Below the pieces are notes generated by a model that worked only from the letters and a program-made list of their open reading frames with translations, ran no database searches and had not been told where the DNA came from. The translations under genes were made by a program, and so were the position numbers. This document shows, one piece after another, positions 39,226 to 48,193 of a stretch of DNA of 64,000 nt (its first letter is position 1; each line of letters begins with the position of its first letter). The stretch lies in contig JAIOHM010000025.1 of assembly GCA_019912965.1 (NCBI GenBank), forward strand, positions 1 to 64,000, given 5' to 3'. The DNA comes from Anaerolineae bacterium. Its GTDB lineage: Bacteria > Chloroflexota > Anaerolineae > Aggregatilineales > Phototrophicaceae.

Positions 39226-39799
39226 TTAGAACCATTTGCTCTCGAAAACAGTGGGCTGGTACGCCTCAATATAGGTCACTGCGTCCGTCGCTTCTGTCGC
39301 TATATGATAAAGATCACGACTGCTGAATTTGGCGAACTTCTGCTCGTAGAAATGCTCAAACAGCGTCACCAGTGGATCATAAAAACCATTGGTATTGAGG
39401 AAAACAATCGGCTTATCATGCAGTTGAAGCTGTTTAAGCGTCAAAACTTCAACCACTTCTTCCAGAGTGCCAAAGCCACCCGGCAGCGTTACGAAAGCAT
39501 CCGCTCGGCTGTCCATTACGGCTTTCCGCTGGCGTAAATCGGGTGTGACGATGAACTCATCAGCGCTGGAATAACCAATCCCGCGTGCGTGCAATGTCTC
39601 TGGAATTACACCAATCACCTTGCCGCCACCTTCGTGGGTTGCCCGTGCTACCGTGCCCATTAACCCAAATATCTGTGCCCCCATACACCAGACTCCATCC
39701 ACGCTGCCCGATCTGGACACCAAAATCAGTTGCCGCATCAAAGTACGTTTTGTCCAATGCGGTGCTGGATGAGCAGAATACACAAATTGTTTTTGTCAT
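39226..39799 (-). pseudogene. LOG family protein, frameshifted
   Basis: Two overlapping frames together give a full LOG (lysine decarboxylase-like, TIGR00730) protein of about 190 residues. The first frame from ATG 39799 holds ICVFCSSS and WSLVYGGTD; the second holds GLMGTVARATHEGGGKVIGV, PGGFGTLEEVVEVL and the rest to 39226. The break lies in a run of three A at 39667-39669 (TTT on the coding strand), where removing one base restores TDIGLMGTVA. LOG enzymes release cytokinin bases or act as nucleotide 5'-monophosphate phosphoribohydrolases. It is either a real pseudogene, a recent mutation or a sequencing error; the second part is otherwise intact. Confidence 0.88.
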
Positions 39800-39907
39800 C
39801 GTTGATCCACTCGCTATTATTCCATCGTATCCGCTATATTAAAGGCATAAGCTGAACATCGACAAGCGGCAGCTTTTGGAGATTACCTTCTGGATGGAGA
39901 ACGTATA

Positions 39908-41968
39908 TTGACTTCGATACACCCGGCCTTTGATTGGCAGGAAGTCGCCCGTCTGGCGCTCACCTCCCGTATGATTGACGAAATGGAAGAAGGCGAACTT
40001 GTTCCGCAGGGTTTAGTAAATTATCAGTTTTCTGCCCGTGGTCATGAGCTGGGGCAGTTGCTGCTCAGTCAGTTGCTCACACGTCCGTTTGATGCCGCCA
40101 GTGCCTACTATCGCTCCCGCCCTTTTATCCTCGGCTCTGGGCTAACACCTGTAGAAGCCTTCGCATCTGATATGGCGCGTGTAGGCAGTGTCAGTGGTGG
40201 ACGGGATGTAGGCGTAGTAACTAATCTGCCCCGGCGTGGACGGGCACTCATTTTACCGATGGCAGGTGATGTTGGTTCGCAGTTCACTCCAGCGGCAGGT
40301 TGGGCACAGGCCATCACCTATCGCACCCGCGAATTAGGCGAAACCGAATCGAGCGATAGTATTGCTATAGTTTTTGGTGGCGATGGCGCGGTAGCCACCA
40401 ACGGATTCTGGTCAGCCTTAACCATCGCAACCACGTTGGAACTTCCCCTGCTTTTTGTGGTCGAAGACAACGGTTATGCAATATCCGTAGAAGGCCCAAC
40501 GCAGACACCCGGCAGCAACATCGCCGCCAATCTGGCATCCTTTAAAAATCTGAAAATATGGGATGGCAGTGGCACACGTCCGCAGGAAACTGCCGATCTG
40601 GTTTATGAAGCTGTCAATTACATGCGTGAATGGCATGGTGCGGGCTTGCTTCGTCTTACCATTCCACGCCTTTCCGGCCATTCCAGTGTCGATAATCAGG
40701 CTTATAAATCCGCGGAACTCGTGGCCGAAGAATGGAAACGTGACCCCATCCCGGCCATTCGTGAATACCTTGTCCCGGCGATGATGTCCCAGAACGAATG
40801 GGACGCGCTGGTCGAAGCTACCAAGCAGGCCGTTCATGCCGCCCGCGACGAAGCACTGAATCAGCCCCAGCCCGATACCGATACAGTCACACAAAACGTC
40901 TGGTCACACCCGGATCACCCGCAGCAGGTGGGTGGCTTACGCGCCGAAAACATTCAGTTACCACCAGGAAATGACACCCCTCGACCACCCGAACCCTCAC
41001 GTATAAACATGATCGAGGCCATTCGTCGCACGCTGGATGTCGAACTGGCTGTCAACCCGCGCTGTGTGGTATTCGGCGAAGATGTGGGCAAAAAAGGTGG
41101 GGTTCATGCCGCCACCCTCGGCCTGCAAACCAAACATGGTGATGGACGTGTTTTTGATACCAGCCTATCGGAAGAAGGCATCATCGGGCGCGCCGTCGGT
41201 ATGGCAATCGCTGGTTTGATGCCCGTGCCGGAAATCCAGTTCCGCAAATATGCCGACCCCGCTACCGAGCAAATCAATAATTGCGGCTCTATTCGCTGGC
41301 GTTCAAACAACAATTTTGCTGCCCCGCTCGTGATCCGCATTCCCGGTGGCTATCGCAAAATTGGCGACCCTTGGCACAGCGTCACCAGTGAAATCATATT
41401 TGCCCACCAACCCGGTTGGCTTTTGGCCGCTCCTTCCAATGCTGAGGATGCTGTAGGCTTGCTGCGAACGGCCTTACGCGGCGATGACCCGGTGATCTTC
41501 TTTGAGCACCGCGCCATGTTGGATGCGGCTTGGGCGCGCCGCCCCTATCCCGGTGACGATTTTATGCTGCCTTTTGGTCAGGCACGGATCGTTCAATCTG
41601 GCACGGATTTAACCATTGTAACTTGGGGCGCGATGGTCGAACGCTGTGAAGCCGCCGCCCATGCACTGCAAGCCTCAGTAGAAATTATCGACCTGCGAAC
41701 CATAGTGCCTTGGGATAAAGATTGTGTGCTGCAATCTGTACAAAAAACCGGCAAATGTCTGGTTGTGCATGAAGATATTTTGATCGGCGGATTTGGTGCG
41801 GAAATAGCATCCTTTGTGGCGCAGGAAGCCTTCGTCTACTTGGACGGCCCGGTAGAGCGTATGGGGGCGCCTTCCACTCCTGTACCCTTCAGTACTGAAC
41901 TGATGGAAGGTGTCGTACCCACAGTAGCCGGAATTCAATCGCGGATGCAGGCCTTGCTGGACTTTTAA
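39908..41968 (+). CDS. 2-oxo acid dehydrogenase E1, alpha-beta fusion
   Basis: A 686-residue TPP-dependent E1 that joins both subunits of branched-chain 2-oxoacid or pyruvate dehydrogenase. The alpha part (1-340) has FSARGHELGQLLL and the TPP motif from GGDGAVATNGF to VVEDNGYAISV. The beta part (about 365-686) has VVFGEDVGKKGG, EIQFRKYADPATEQI and HEDILIGGFGAEIASF. Fusion of alpha and beta is known in Chloroflexota, Bacteroidota and others. E2 and E3 genes are not adjacent. Translation probably starts at TTG 39908, with GGAG about 11 nt upstream. The substrate (branched-chain, pyruvate or acetoin) is not decidable. Confidence 0.9.
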   Translation: MTSIHPAFDWQEVARLALTSRMIDEMEEGELVPQGLVNYQFSARGHELGQLLLSQLLTRPFDAASAYYRSRPFILGSGLTPVEAFASDMARVGSVSGGRDVGVVTNLPRRGRALILPMAGDVGSQFTPAAGWAQAITYRTRELGETESSDSIAIVFGGDGAVATNGFWSALTIATTLELPLLFVVEDNGYAISVEGPTQTPGSNIAANLASFKNLKIWDGSGTRPQETADLVYEAVNYMREWHGAGLLRLTIPRLSGHSSVDNQAYKSAELVAEEWKRDPIPAIREYLVPAMMSQNEWDALVEATKQAVHAARDEALNQPQPDTDTVTQNVWSHPDHPQQVGGLRAENIQLPPGNDTPRPPEPSRINMIEAIRRTLDVELAVNPRCVVFGEDVGKKGGVHAATLGLQTKHGDGRVFDTSLSEEGIIGRAVGMAIAGLMPVPEIQFRKYADPATEQINNCGSIRWRSNNNFAAPLVIRIPGGYRKIGDPWHSVTSEIIFAHQPGWLLAAPSNAEDAVGLLRTALRGDDPVIFFEHRAMLDAAWARRPYPGDDFMLPFGQARIVQSGTDLTIVTWGAMVERCEAAAHALQASVEIIDLRTIVPWDKDCVLQSVQKTGKCLVVHEDILIGGFGAEIASFVAQEAFVYLDGPVERMGAPSTPVPFSTELMEGVVPTVAGIQSRMQALLDF

Positions 41969-41993
41969 CCCCTATCCATACTGTCAATTTTGT

Positions 41994-42020
41994 TGGGGCG
42001 TATCTGTGAAATGCGCCCCA
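41994..42020 (+). terminator. Terminator of the E1 gene
   Basis: TGGGGCG and CGCCCCA close a stem extended by TAT/ATG pairing around CTGTGAA, 25 bp past the stop. T tract is absent, so efficiency is doubtful. Confidence 0.5.
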
Positions 42021-42123
42021 CTACAGAAATCTCCTCATCAAACAATCTCCACAGCTTTGCAGTAAATCAGCCCCGAAGGCGTTTTTACTACTGAACTGAG
42101 CTGCAACTCAGGATGGAGGCAAG

Positions 42124-42702
42124 TTGAACGTGCCAGAATTTTTATCGCCAGATGAGGAGCGCGCCCTCATTTCGCAGCTTTCAAAGAATCCGGAAGCCTT
42201 TCAGCCTTTGTACGACCACTATTTCCCGCGTGTATTCGCCTATGTTGCCTATCGAGTGGGTAGCAAACAGGATGCCGAAGATCTGACAGCCGATATTTTC
42301 CTCAGGGTAATTGAGGCCATCACTCGGTTTGAATATCGCGGTGCTGGTTCTTTCGCCACATGGTTGTTTCGGATTGCCCATAACGCGGTGCAGCAGTTTT
42401 ACCGCACGCTCCAACGGCGCGGAACCCTGCTGCTGGACGACCTGCCGGAAATCCAGAGCACCGAACTATTGCCAGATGAAATGTTCGTCCGTAAAGAACA
42501 GTTTGCGCGTTTGCAAAGTGCGCTCACGATGCTCACCCCACGACGACAGGAAATCATCACCCTTCGTTTTTTCGGGGGACTGCGTAATCAGGAAATTGCC
42601 GCAGTGCTTAACCTCGATGAACGAACAGTTGCCAGCCATCTGTCACGAGGCTTAGAAGATTTAGAACATAAATATCAAGAGGAGGAAGCGGCGTATGAAT
42701 GA
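42124..42702 (+). CDS. ECF-type RNA polymerase sigma factor
   Basis: A 192-residue sigma-70 family factor. Region 2 (about 25-95) has LYDHYFPRVFAYVAYRVG, DAEDLTADIFLRV and FATWLFRIAHNAV. Region 4 (about 125-185) has LTPRRQEIITLRFFGGLRNQ and the recognition helix LDERTVASHLSRGLEDL. It should direct transcription of a specific regulon. The start is TTG 42124 or GTG 42130; GGAGG lies just upstream at 42115. It overlaps the next gene by 8 bp. That gene encodes a membrane protein with the usual position of an anti-sigma factor. Confidence 0.93.
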   Translation: MNVPEFLSPDEERALISQLSKNPEAFQPLYDHYFPRVFAYVAYRVGSKQDAEDLTADIFLRVIEAITRFEYRGAGSFATWLFRIAHNAVQQFYRTLQRRGTLLLDDLPEIQSTELLPDEMFVRKEQFARLQSALTMLTPRRQEIITLRFFGGLRNQEIAAVLNLDERTVASHLSRGLEDLEHKYQEEEAAYE

Positions 42703-43891
42703 GGAGCAGCGCCATGATGCAGAACTTCTCGAACAGGTGGAAGACCTGCTAGGACGGGGTAAACCAACGCATCACCAAACACTGAACACACTGGCAAAAA
42801 CAGTTCCAAAGGCAGATCGCGCTTTCCAGGATTCACTGAAAGAAGTTCTTGTAGCAAAACTTCAATCACAGCATAGCACAAAGGAGAAACATGCCATGCA
42901 AATGGCTGTAACCAAACGCCCTGCACCAACCTTGTCATTTTCATCATTAACTTGGGGGGCGACCATCGCCGCCATAATCCTTGTTAGCGGTTTGATGTTC
43001 TATCTGAACACCCCATCACCCTTGTCAGTTGTGCCCTTGGCACAGACAGAAGATACCATTCAGATCATCATCGCTGCTCAGGATATCCCACCAGGAACCA
43101 TCATTACCGAGGATATGATTGGATTGGCAACCTTCTCCACTGCCGATATGGCAAAACTGCCAATCGTCCATCCCGGCGGAGATTATTTTACGGATGTTAT
43201 GGCTGTTGTTGGGCAAAAAGCGGCGGTAGATATTTTCTGGTTTTCGCCCATCGCTGCTGCCCTGCTGGGCGAACCCATAAACCCCTGCGACCAACCCGGC
43301 GCATCCTGCCCCGAACTGCCAGAAGGATACTACAGCATCCTTTTCGACATCGAACCAGACAGCGTTCGCGGGCTTAAAGCTGGCGACCGTGTAGATGTAC
43401 TGGGCATTGTTGATGCACAGTTGCAGATCATCGCAGAAAATGTTCTGCTGGCAGACCTTCAGCAGTATAAAGCTAATCTTGCAGCGCCATCATGGCAGCA
43501 TAGCCTTCTCGTTTGGCTGTGGCAGACGGGTCAGCCTTTGGTGCTGCGCCTCTACACAGGCGATGCGCCTGCTGCCCCGGATATGACCTTGGTAGACTAT
43601 ACCTTTACCGCACCGGAAGAGATTCCAGACAATTACAGGTTCGATCTGATTGTAGAACTGAATGTCGGCAAGGGTTATCTCTTAACGGGCTTACCAGCAA
43701 TCATTGATGGAGTGCCCTACACCCAGAGAGCCGAAATCATGAACTTCTGGTTCAAAAACATCGAGTTGGTAAGCATCGAAAATGGAACGACTGTGACCAT
43801 TCGCTTACCACAGGCCGATGCTGACAATCTGGATTATCTTCTTCAGCTTCCGATCTCGCTCTCGTTCATTCCAGATGAGGATTCCTACTAG
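42695..43891 (+). CDS. Membrane anti-sigma-like protein with a CpaB/SAF domain
   Basis: A 398-residue protein. The N-terminal 90 residues are soluble and helical, placed where anti-sigma domains bind sigma. One membrane helix follows (about 89-109, WGATIAAIILVSGLMFYL). Outside, residues 125-200 form an SAF domain (IIIAAQDIPPGTIITEDMI) and then a CpaB/RcpC-like segment (ILFDIEPDSVRGLKAGDRVDVLG), as in Flp pilus assembly proteins. The remaining 150 residues include another GYLLTGLPAI segment of unknown fold. This is an unusual fusion. Its start overlaps the sigma gene, so the two are co-translated. It probably inhibits the sigma factor until the outer domain senses a signal. Confidence 0.78.
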   Translation: MNEEQRHDAELLEQVEDLLGRGKPTHHQTLNTLAKTVPKADRAFQDSLKEVLVAKLQSQHSTKEKHAMQMAVTKRPAPTLSFSSLTWGATIAAIILVSGLMFYLNTPSPLSVVPLAQTEDTIQIIIAAQDIPPGTIITEDMIGLATFSTADMAKLPIVHPGGDYFTDVMAVVGQKAAVDIFWFSPIAAALLGEPINPCDQPGASCPELPEGYYSILFDIEPDSVRGLKAGDRVDVLGIVDAQLQIIAENVLLADLQQYKANLAAPSWQHSLLVWLWQTGQPLVLRLYTGDAPAAPDMTLVDYTFTAPEEIPDNYRFDLIVELNVGKGYLLTGLPAIIDGVPYTQRAEIMNFWFKNIELVSIENGTTVTIRLPQADADNLDYLLQLPISLSFIPDEDSY

Positions 43892-43950
43892 CAACCAGGT
43901 CTGCATCTATAAACCTCAGCTTCAATTACGATAGGAGCAGACATTGAATA

Positions 43951-43981
43951 AAAAGGGCATATCGCTGAGATGTGCCCTTTT
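43951..43981 (+). terminator. Terminator of the sigma/anti-sigma operon
   Basis: AAAAGGGCAT and ATGTGCCCTTTT pair with one bulge around a short loop, followed by T and A residues, 60 bp past the stop. Confidence 0.8.
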
Positions 43982-44098
43982 ATAACCAGCCAAATACTTA
44001 TTTCACCCTCTCTCATGGCTAAATGATGGCAAGCCGCCTCTCTCAGAAGGCGATGTGTTATACTCTGAATGTTGAAGCAAATTTTCGAAGCAGGCAAT

Positions 44099-44716
44099 AT
44101 GAGCGAATCAGAGTGGATTAGTTTACGGCAGGCGGCAGAAATCTTGGGTGTACATCCTGCGACAGTACGCAATTGGGCAGATAGCGGTGATTTGCCCTCG
44201 CGGCGTACACCGGGTAAACACCGTCGGTTTCGCAAATCCGACCTGCTCCAATATGCCAAAACCCAGGGCGAGTTGCAGCCCTTGGAAGTGCAGGTCATTA
44301 TCCAGAATGCTTTAGGCAATACGCGGATGCATGTGGGTGGTGGTACCCTCACCCATCTCAAATGGTACGAACGGATTGATGACCAGACTCGCGCCAGCTT
44401 GCGTCAGGAAGGCTTAGGTACTTTGGAAGCCATCCGCAAATATCTTGCCTTCGGCGCACCAGATGAACAGCTTTCAGCAGCCATCAATGCAGGTAAGAAC
44501 TACGCTAAACTTCTGAGTAACGAAGGGCTGAGTCTGCCCGATGCGGTGCGCGGTTTTTTCTACTTTAGTGATTTTGTCATCAACTCAATCCTTACTTGGT
44601 CGGAAATCACCCCGCAGCGCAACTCAACCGCCGATTGGGGTAACTTGCTGAGACAGGTGAACACGTACATTAATACCATCCTGCTTTCGATTATTGAATA
44701 CTACGAGGAAGAGTGA
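44099..44716 (+). CDS. MerR/excisionase-type helix-turn-helix protein with helical C-terminal domain
   Basis: A 205-residue protein. The first 60 residues form an HTH_17/MerR-like DNA-binding domain: SLRQAAEILGVHPATVRNWA, then the wing DLPSRRTPGKHRRFRKSDLL. The rest is helical with a conserved-looking region (SLPDAVRGFFYFSDFVINSI) that resembles RsbR-type N-terminal sensor domains. A ligand-responsive transcriptional regulator is likely; the ligand is unknown. ATG 44099 is chosen over 44069 because it starts directly at the domain. Its stop overlaps the dprA start, so it is co-translated with dprA. Confidence 0.8.
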   Translation: MSESEWISLRQAAEILGVHPATVRNWADSGDLPSRRTPGKHRRFRKSDLLQYAKTQGELQPLEVQVIIQNALGNTRMHVGGGTLTHLKWYERIDDQTRASLRQEGLGTLEAIRKYLAFGAPDEQLSAAINAGKNYAKLLSNEGLSLPDAVRGFFYFSDFVINSILTWSEITPQRNSTADWGNLLRQVNTYINTILLSIIEYYEEE

Positions 44717-45564
44717 CCGATCTGGCTTGGGTTGCGCTCAGTTTAACCGGGCGAATCGGTAAGAAAACGCTGGATGCGCTGATGCAGCATTTTGGTGGGG
44801 ATCTGAATGCTGTTCTCTCTGCTGATGAGAAGGCCTTGCGGCAGGTATCCGGTATCGGGCCGAAGATTGCTCAAAGCATTCGAACAATTGACTTGGACTC
44901 GGTGCAGCAAAGTTTAATCCGCTGGCAAAAAGCGGGTGTGCGGGTTATCACGCTGCCAGATGCAGATTATCCGGTGCGTCTTCGCGGATTGGATGATGCC
45001 CCACCCACCTTGTTTATACGGGGCGAACGGTGGCAATCGGAAGGGCGATGTGCCGCACTGGTTGGCACACGTAGTCCATCCCGTCCATCCCTTGAAATCG
45101 CCAAAAATCTGGCTGCCCATTTGATTGAGCGAGGGTATACCATTGTCAGTGGTCTGGCGTTAGGTATTGATTCGGCGGCTCATCATGAAGCAATGGTCGC
45201 ACAGGAAGGGCATACTCTGGCGGTATTGGGCAGTGGTGTGCTCAATATTTATCCCTCGGAACATGAATACTTGGCAACTACAATTATGGCACGTGGCGCA
45301 TTGGTGAGCGAGGTACAGCCTTTTGCTTCCCCTAATAGCTCAACCTTGGTCGCCCGCAATCGCATCATTAGTGGCTTAAGTGACTGTGTAATCGTCATAG
45401 AAACCGGGGCGGATGGGGGTGCAATGCACGCGGCTCGTTTTGCAACTCAACAGGGTAGGCAGGTCTACGCGGTTGATTGTGACGCAGGTGGCAATCGTGC
45501 CTTGATTGACGCGGGTGCAATACGCATCAGGCCGGATTGGCGGGACTTGCCGATTTTAAGTTAA
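44713..45564 (+). CDS. dprA: DNA processing protein DprA/Smf
   Basis: A 283-residue protein that loads RecA on incoming single-stranded DNA during transformation. An N-terminal helix-hairpin-helix region (LRQVSGIGPKIAQSIRTI) is followed by the Rossmann-like DprA core with GTRSPSRPSLEIAKNLA, IVSGLALGIDSAAHHEA, LAVLGSGVLNIYPSE, and PNSSTLVARNRIISGLSD. The winged-helix C-terminal domain of some homologues is absent. It starts at GTG overlapping the TGA of the upstream regulator. Other competence genes are not in the window. prfA follows after 106 bp. Confidence 0.93.
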   Translation: MTDLAWVALSLTGRIGKKTLDALMQHFGGDLNAVLSADEKALRQVSGIGPKIAQSIRTIDLDSVQQSLIRWQKAGVRVITLPDADYPVRLRGLDDAPPTLFIRGERWQSEGRCAALVGTRSPSRPSLEIAKNLAAHLIERGYTIVSGLALGIDSAAHHEAMVAQEGHTLAVLGSGVLNIYPSEHEYLATTIMARGALVSEVQPFASPNSSTLVARNRIISGLSDCVIVIETGADGGAMHAARFATQQGRQVYAVDCDAGGNRALIDAGAIRIRPDWRDLPILS

Positions 45565-45670
45565 CCCAGAATGCTAAGACCAGGAAAACCATAAGGCCGC
45601 CCTACCCGTCGTTTTCCACACACCGTATAATTCTCTGTAAGTCGTTATAAATTTTGAATGGAAACAGCCT

Positions 45671-46741
45671 ATGTTGGAAAAATTGGCGAGCATTGAAGCC
45701 CGTTATGATGAATTGGAACGGCTCATCAGCGATCCTGCAATGATGGCTGATTACAGCAAAGTGGCCGAATATTCTAAAGAACGCGCCAACATCGCGGAAA
45801 TGGTCGAGCAATACCGCGAGTACAAGCGTCAATTCAGTCAGTTGGAAAGTGCTCGTAAAATGTTGGAAGATGAGAGCGATCCGGAACTGAGTGCGATGGC
45901 GAAGGAAGAAGTTGATTCCTTGACGGCCACTACTGAAGCACTGATGGATAAGCTCAAAGTGATGCTACTGCCCAAAGATCCACGCGATGAAAAGAATGTC
46001 ATTATGGAAATCCGTGCAGGTGCAGGCGGTGATGAGGCGGGCTTATTTGCATCTGACTTGTACCGCATGTACAGCTATTATGCGATGAATCGCGCTTGGA
46101 AGATCGATGTAATCGATCAGAGTGATACGGGTATCGGCGGCCTGAAACAGATCACTTTTGAGGTAAAAGGCAAAGGTGCTTACAACCGTCTGAAATACGA
46201 AAGTGGTGTTCATCGGGTGCAACGTGTGCCAGATACCGAAGCTCAGGGACGCATCCACACCAGTACCGTTACAGTAGCCGTACTGGCGCAGATTGACGAG
46301 GTGGATGTACAGCTTCGCCCGGAGGATATTCAGGAAGAATTTACCCGCGCAGCCGGGGCAGGTGGGCAGCACGTTCAGAAAAATTCAACAGCCGTGCGGG
46401 TGGTACATATCCCCTCTGGTCTGGTGGTTGAAGTGCAAGACGAGCGTAGCCAGCTTCAGAATCGTTTACGCGCACGTCAAATCCTGTTGGCGCGATTGTA
46501 CGATATGGAAATGGAAAAGCAGCGCCTTGAACAGGAAGGCGAACGCCGCAGTCAGGTTGGCACGGGCGATCGCTCCGAGAAAATCCGCACCTATAATTAT
46601 CCTCAGAATCGTGTCACTGACCACCGCGTCAACGTGAGCAGCTATAATCTGCCCACTGTCCTGAACGGTGATCTTGACCTGTTCATTGATGAATTGGCGA
46701 CTCGTGAACAGGCCGAGAAGCTGTCAAGCGGGACAAACTAA
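45671..46741 (+). CDS. prfA: Peptide chain release factor 1
   Basis: A 356-residue class I release factor that ends translation at UAA and UAG. The GGQ motif that triggers hydrolysis is in RAAGAGGQHVQKN (near residue 228). The anticodon-mimic region and HRVQRVPDTEAQGRIHTST are typical of RF1, and KIRTYNYPQNRVTDHR is specific to the class. Length is normal. GGAAAC lies 7 nt before the ATG. The methyltransferase gene prmC that often follows is not here; instead a terminator and a convergent gene come next. Confidence 0.96.
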   Translation: MLEKLASIEARYDELERLISDPAMMADYSKVAEYSKERANIAEMVEQYREYKRQFSQLESARKMLEDESDPELSAMAKEEVDSLTATTEALMDKLKVMLLPKDPRDEKNVIMEIRAGAGGDEAGLFASDLYRMYSYYAMNRAWKIDVIDQSDTGIGGLKQITFEVKGKGAYNRLKYESGVHRVQRVPDTEAQGRIHTSTVTVAVLAQIDEVDVQLRPEDIQEEFTRAAGAGGQHVQKNSTAVRVVHIPSGLVVEVQDERSQLQNRLRARQILLARLYDMEMEKQRLEQEGERRSQVGTGDRSEKIRTYNYPQNRVTDHRVNVSSYNLPTVLNGDLDLFIDELATREQAEKLSSGTN

Positions 46742-46748
46742 CGAATAA

Positions 46749-46770
46749 GGGCGAACCATCTGGCTCGCCC
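46749..46770. terminator. Bidirectional terminator between prfA and the sulfite-oxidase-like gene
   Basis: GGGCGA and TCGCCC pair around ACCATCTGGC, between two convergent stops. The sequence is nearly the same as the hairpin at 28734. T tracts are weak on both sides. Confidence 0.65.
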
Positions 46771-46783
46771 GACTGATAACTGT

Positions 46784-47416
46784 TTAGAACCATCCACGAC
46801 GTTGGAAGCGTTCTTCTTTCCAAGGATCGGCATTGTTGTGGTAGCCACCCTGTTCCCAGAAGCCGGGTTTATCCACCGGGCTAAATTCCAGTGCCCGTAA
46901 GAATTTGGCGCTCTTCCAGAAATACAGTTTGGGCACCAATGTACGTACTGGCGCGCCGTGATCGGGTTCCAGCCACGTTCCATCATACTTGTACGCCAGC
47001 AGTACATCATCATCCATCATGGCTTCCAGCGGGGTATTGGTGGTGTAGCCATAATCGCAGTGGGCGATGACATACTGTGCGCTGGGCTTCAGTCCGAACA
47101 GATTGACAAAATCGCGGAACAGAACACCTTCCCAGACGGTATCAAACTTGCTCCAGCGCGTAACACAGTGGATGTCTGTTTTGAGGGTGGTAGTGGGGAG
47201 TTTTAAGAATTCGTCCCATGTCCAGCGCATTTCCTTCTGGACATCACCAAAAACCCGTAAATCCCATGTAGCGGGGTCGAAAGGTGCATTTGGGCCATAG
47301 GTTAGAACAGGGAACTTCTGCGTGAGCGATTGACCCGGTGGCAGACGACCTTCGCTCTTGATTTTTTCTTCTTGCTTACGGCGATTCAGGAAATCCAAAG
47401 CTGCACCATCTTTCAC
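46784..47416 (-). CDS. Sulfite-oxidase-like molybdopterin enzyme
   Basis: A 210-residue protein that is only the molybdopterin domain of the sulfite oxidase family (oxidoreductase Mo-binding). The cysteine that ligates molybdenum is Cys84 in TDIHCVTRWSKFD; VWEGVLFRDFV and EPDHGAPVRTLVPKLYFWKS are family signatures. There is no signal peptide, heme domain or dimerisation domain, so it belongs to the small cytosolic group of unknown substrate. The start is GTG 47416. No molybdenum cofactor genes are nearby. Confidence 0.9.
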   Translation of the reverse strand: MKDGAALDFLNRRKQEEKIKSEGRLPPGQSLTQKFPVLTYGPNAPFDPATWDLRVFGDVQKEMRWTWDEFLKLPTTTLKTDIHCVTRWSKFDTVWEGVLFRDFVNLFGLKPSAQYVIAHCDYGYTTNTPLEAMMDDDVLLAYKYDGTWLEPDHGAPVRTLVPKLYFWKSAKFLRALEFSPVDKPGFWEQGGYHNNADPWKEERFQRRGWF

Positions 47417-47446
47417 AACTCAGTTTCATATAACAACACATAGTCC

Positions 47447-47452
47447 ATTATA
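47447..47452 (-). promoter_or_regulatory. Possible -10 box of the sulfite-oxidase-like gene
   Basis: On the minus strand TATAAT occurs 31 bp before the GTG at 47416. The -35 match is poor. An inverted repeat GCCGTT/AACGGC (47457-47475) overlaps the upstream side. Confidence 0.3.
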
Positions 47453-47540
47453 ACGTGCCGTTCGTTACAAAACGGCGTTTTTTCGCTAAATGTTAAATGA
47501 GTAGGTTGTGCAGCTTTTACAAATGGCGGAACAGTGCAAG

Positions 47541-47984
47541 CTAATCGTACAGATTGGTGAGCAGTTCAATCTGGATTTTCATGACACCTAAGGTCAATTC
47601 ATCTCCATGGGTAATGGGATAGGCTTCATTAGCTTTTAGCCATTCACCATTCAGTTTTGTGCCATTCGCACTTTTGTTATCCACCACAACGACACGATCT
47701 TCATCGAGTTTGAAGAATAGATGCTCGCGGGAAACCAGGTCACCGCCCTGAAACGCGCTCAGGTCTATATCCGGGTAGAAATTGCTTTCCGGGTGGGCAC
47801 GTCCCACAACCATTGCGCCCTGCAAGTTAAAAACTAACTCCACCTGAAGTGGCATGATTCTCAGGGCAATCCGGGTTTCGCGGATGCCCCGGTGTTGAGG
47901 TTTGGTGGTTGGTTCGGCGGTTGCTGCTGTATTTGAATCGTGATCGAGCTTGCGGGTTTCAGCTTTACGGGTTTCACTTGGCAT
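47541..47984 (-). CDS. FHA domain protein
   Basis: A 147-residue phosphothreonine-binding protein. After a charged, disordered N-terminus of about 40 residues, the FHA domain covers 55-145: VVGRAHPESNFYPDIDLSAF, then VSREHLFFKLDEDRVVVVDN and SANGTKLNGEWL, with all conserved residues (GR, SRxH, NGT, NG). It reads Ser/Thr kinase signals, but no kinase gene is adjacent. ATG 47984 is chosen since AGGAGGG lies about 8 nt upstream. It is divergently placed to the large sensor-regulator at 48194, and the two may share a regulatory region. Confidence 0.9.
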   Translation of the reverse strand: MPSETRKAETRKLDHDSNTAATAEPTTKPQHRGIRETRIALRIMPLQVELVFNLQGAMVVGRAHPESNFYPDIDLSAFQGGDLVSREHLFFKLDEDRVVVVDNKSANGTKLNGEWLKANEAYPITHGDELTLGVMKIQIELLTNLYD

Positions 47985-48124
47985 GGGTAGCCCTCCTGAG
48001 TTGCTCTGATGACCCTTCAAGAATCAGTATAGTATATATCGGAACAATGGTACTGCAATTGTGCGAGGAAGTTTTGCAAGATTTTACGAAATGTTTGCAA
48101 TCTATGAAGAATGTGTGAACAACG

Positions 48125-48152
48125 CTGACGTTTTCGGTGCATTTGCTATAAT
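48125..48152 (+). promoter_or_regulatory. Putative promoter of the sensor-regulator gene
   Basis: A perfect -10 TATAAT (48147-48152) lies 16 bp after a CTGACG (48125-48130) that resembles -35. The distance to the start codon at 48194 is about 35 bp from the expected start site. Confidence 0.55.
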
Positions 48153-48193
48153 TACCTCAAACCTGCTTCAAATCATGTGAATGAGTGGTGCTA

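Noticed and set aside
39660..39675. Programmed -1 frameshift at TTTGGGT in the LOG gene
   Set aside because: The heptamer is not in the required codon phase and the needed shift is +1, so a simple indel is more likely.
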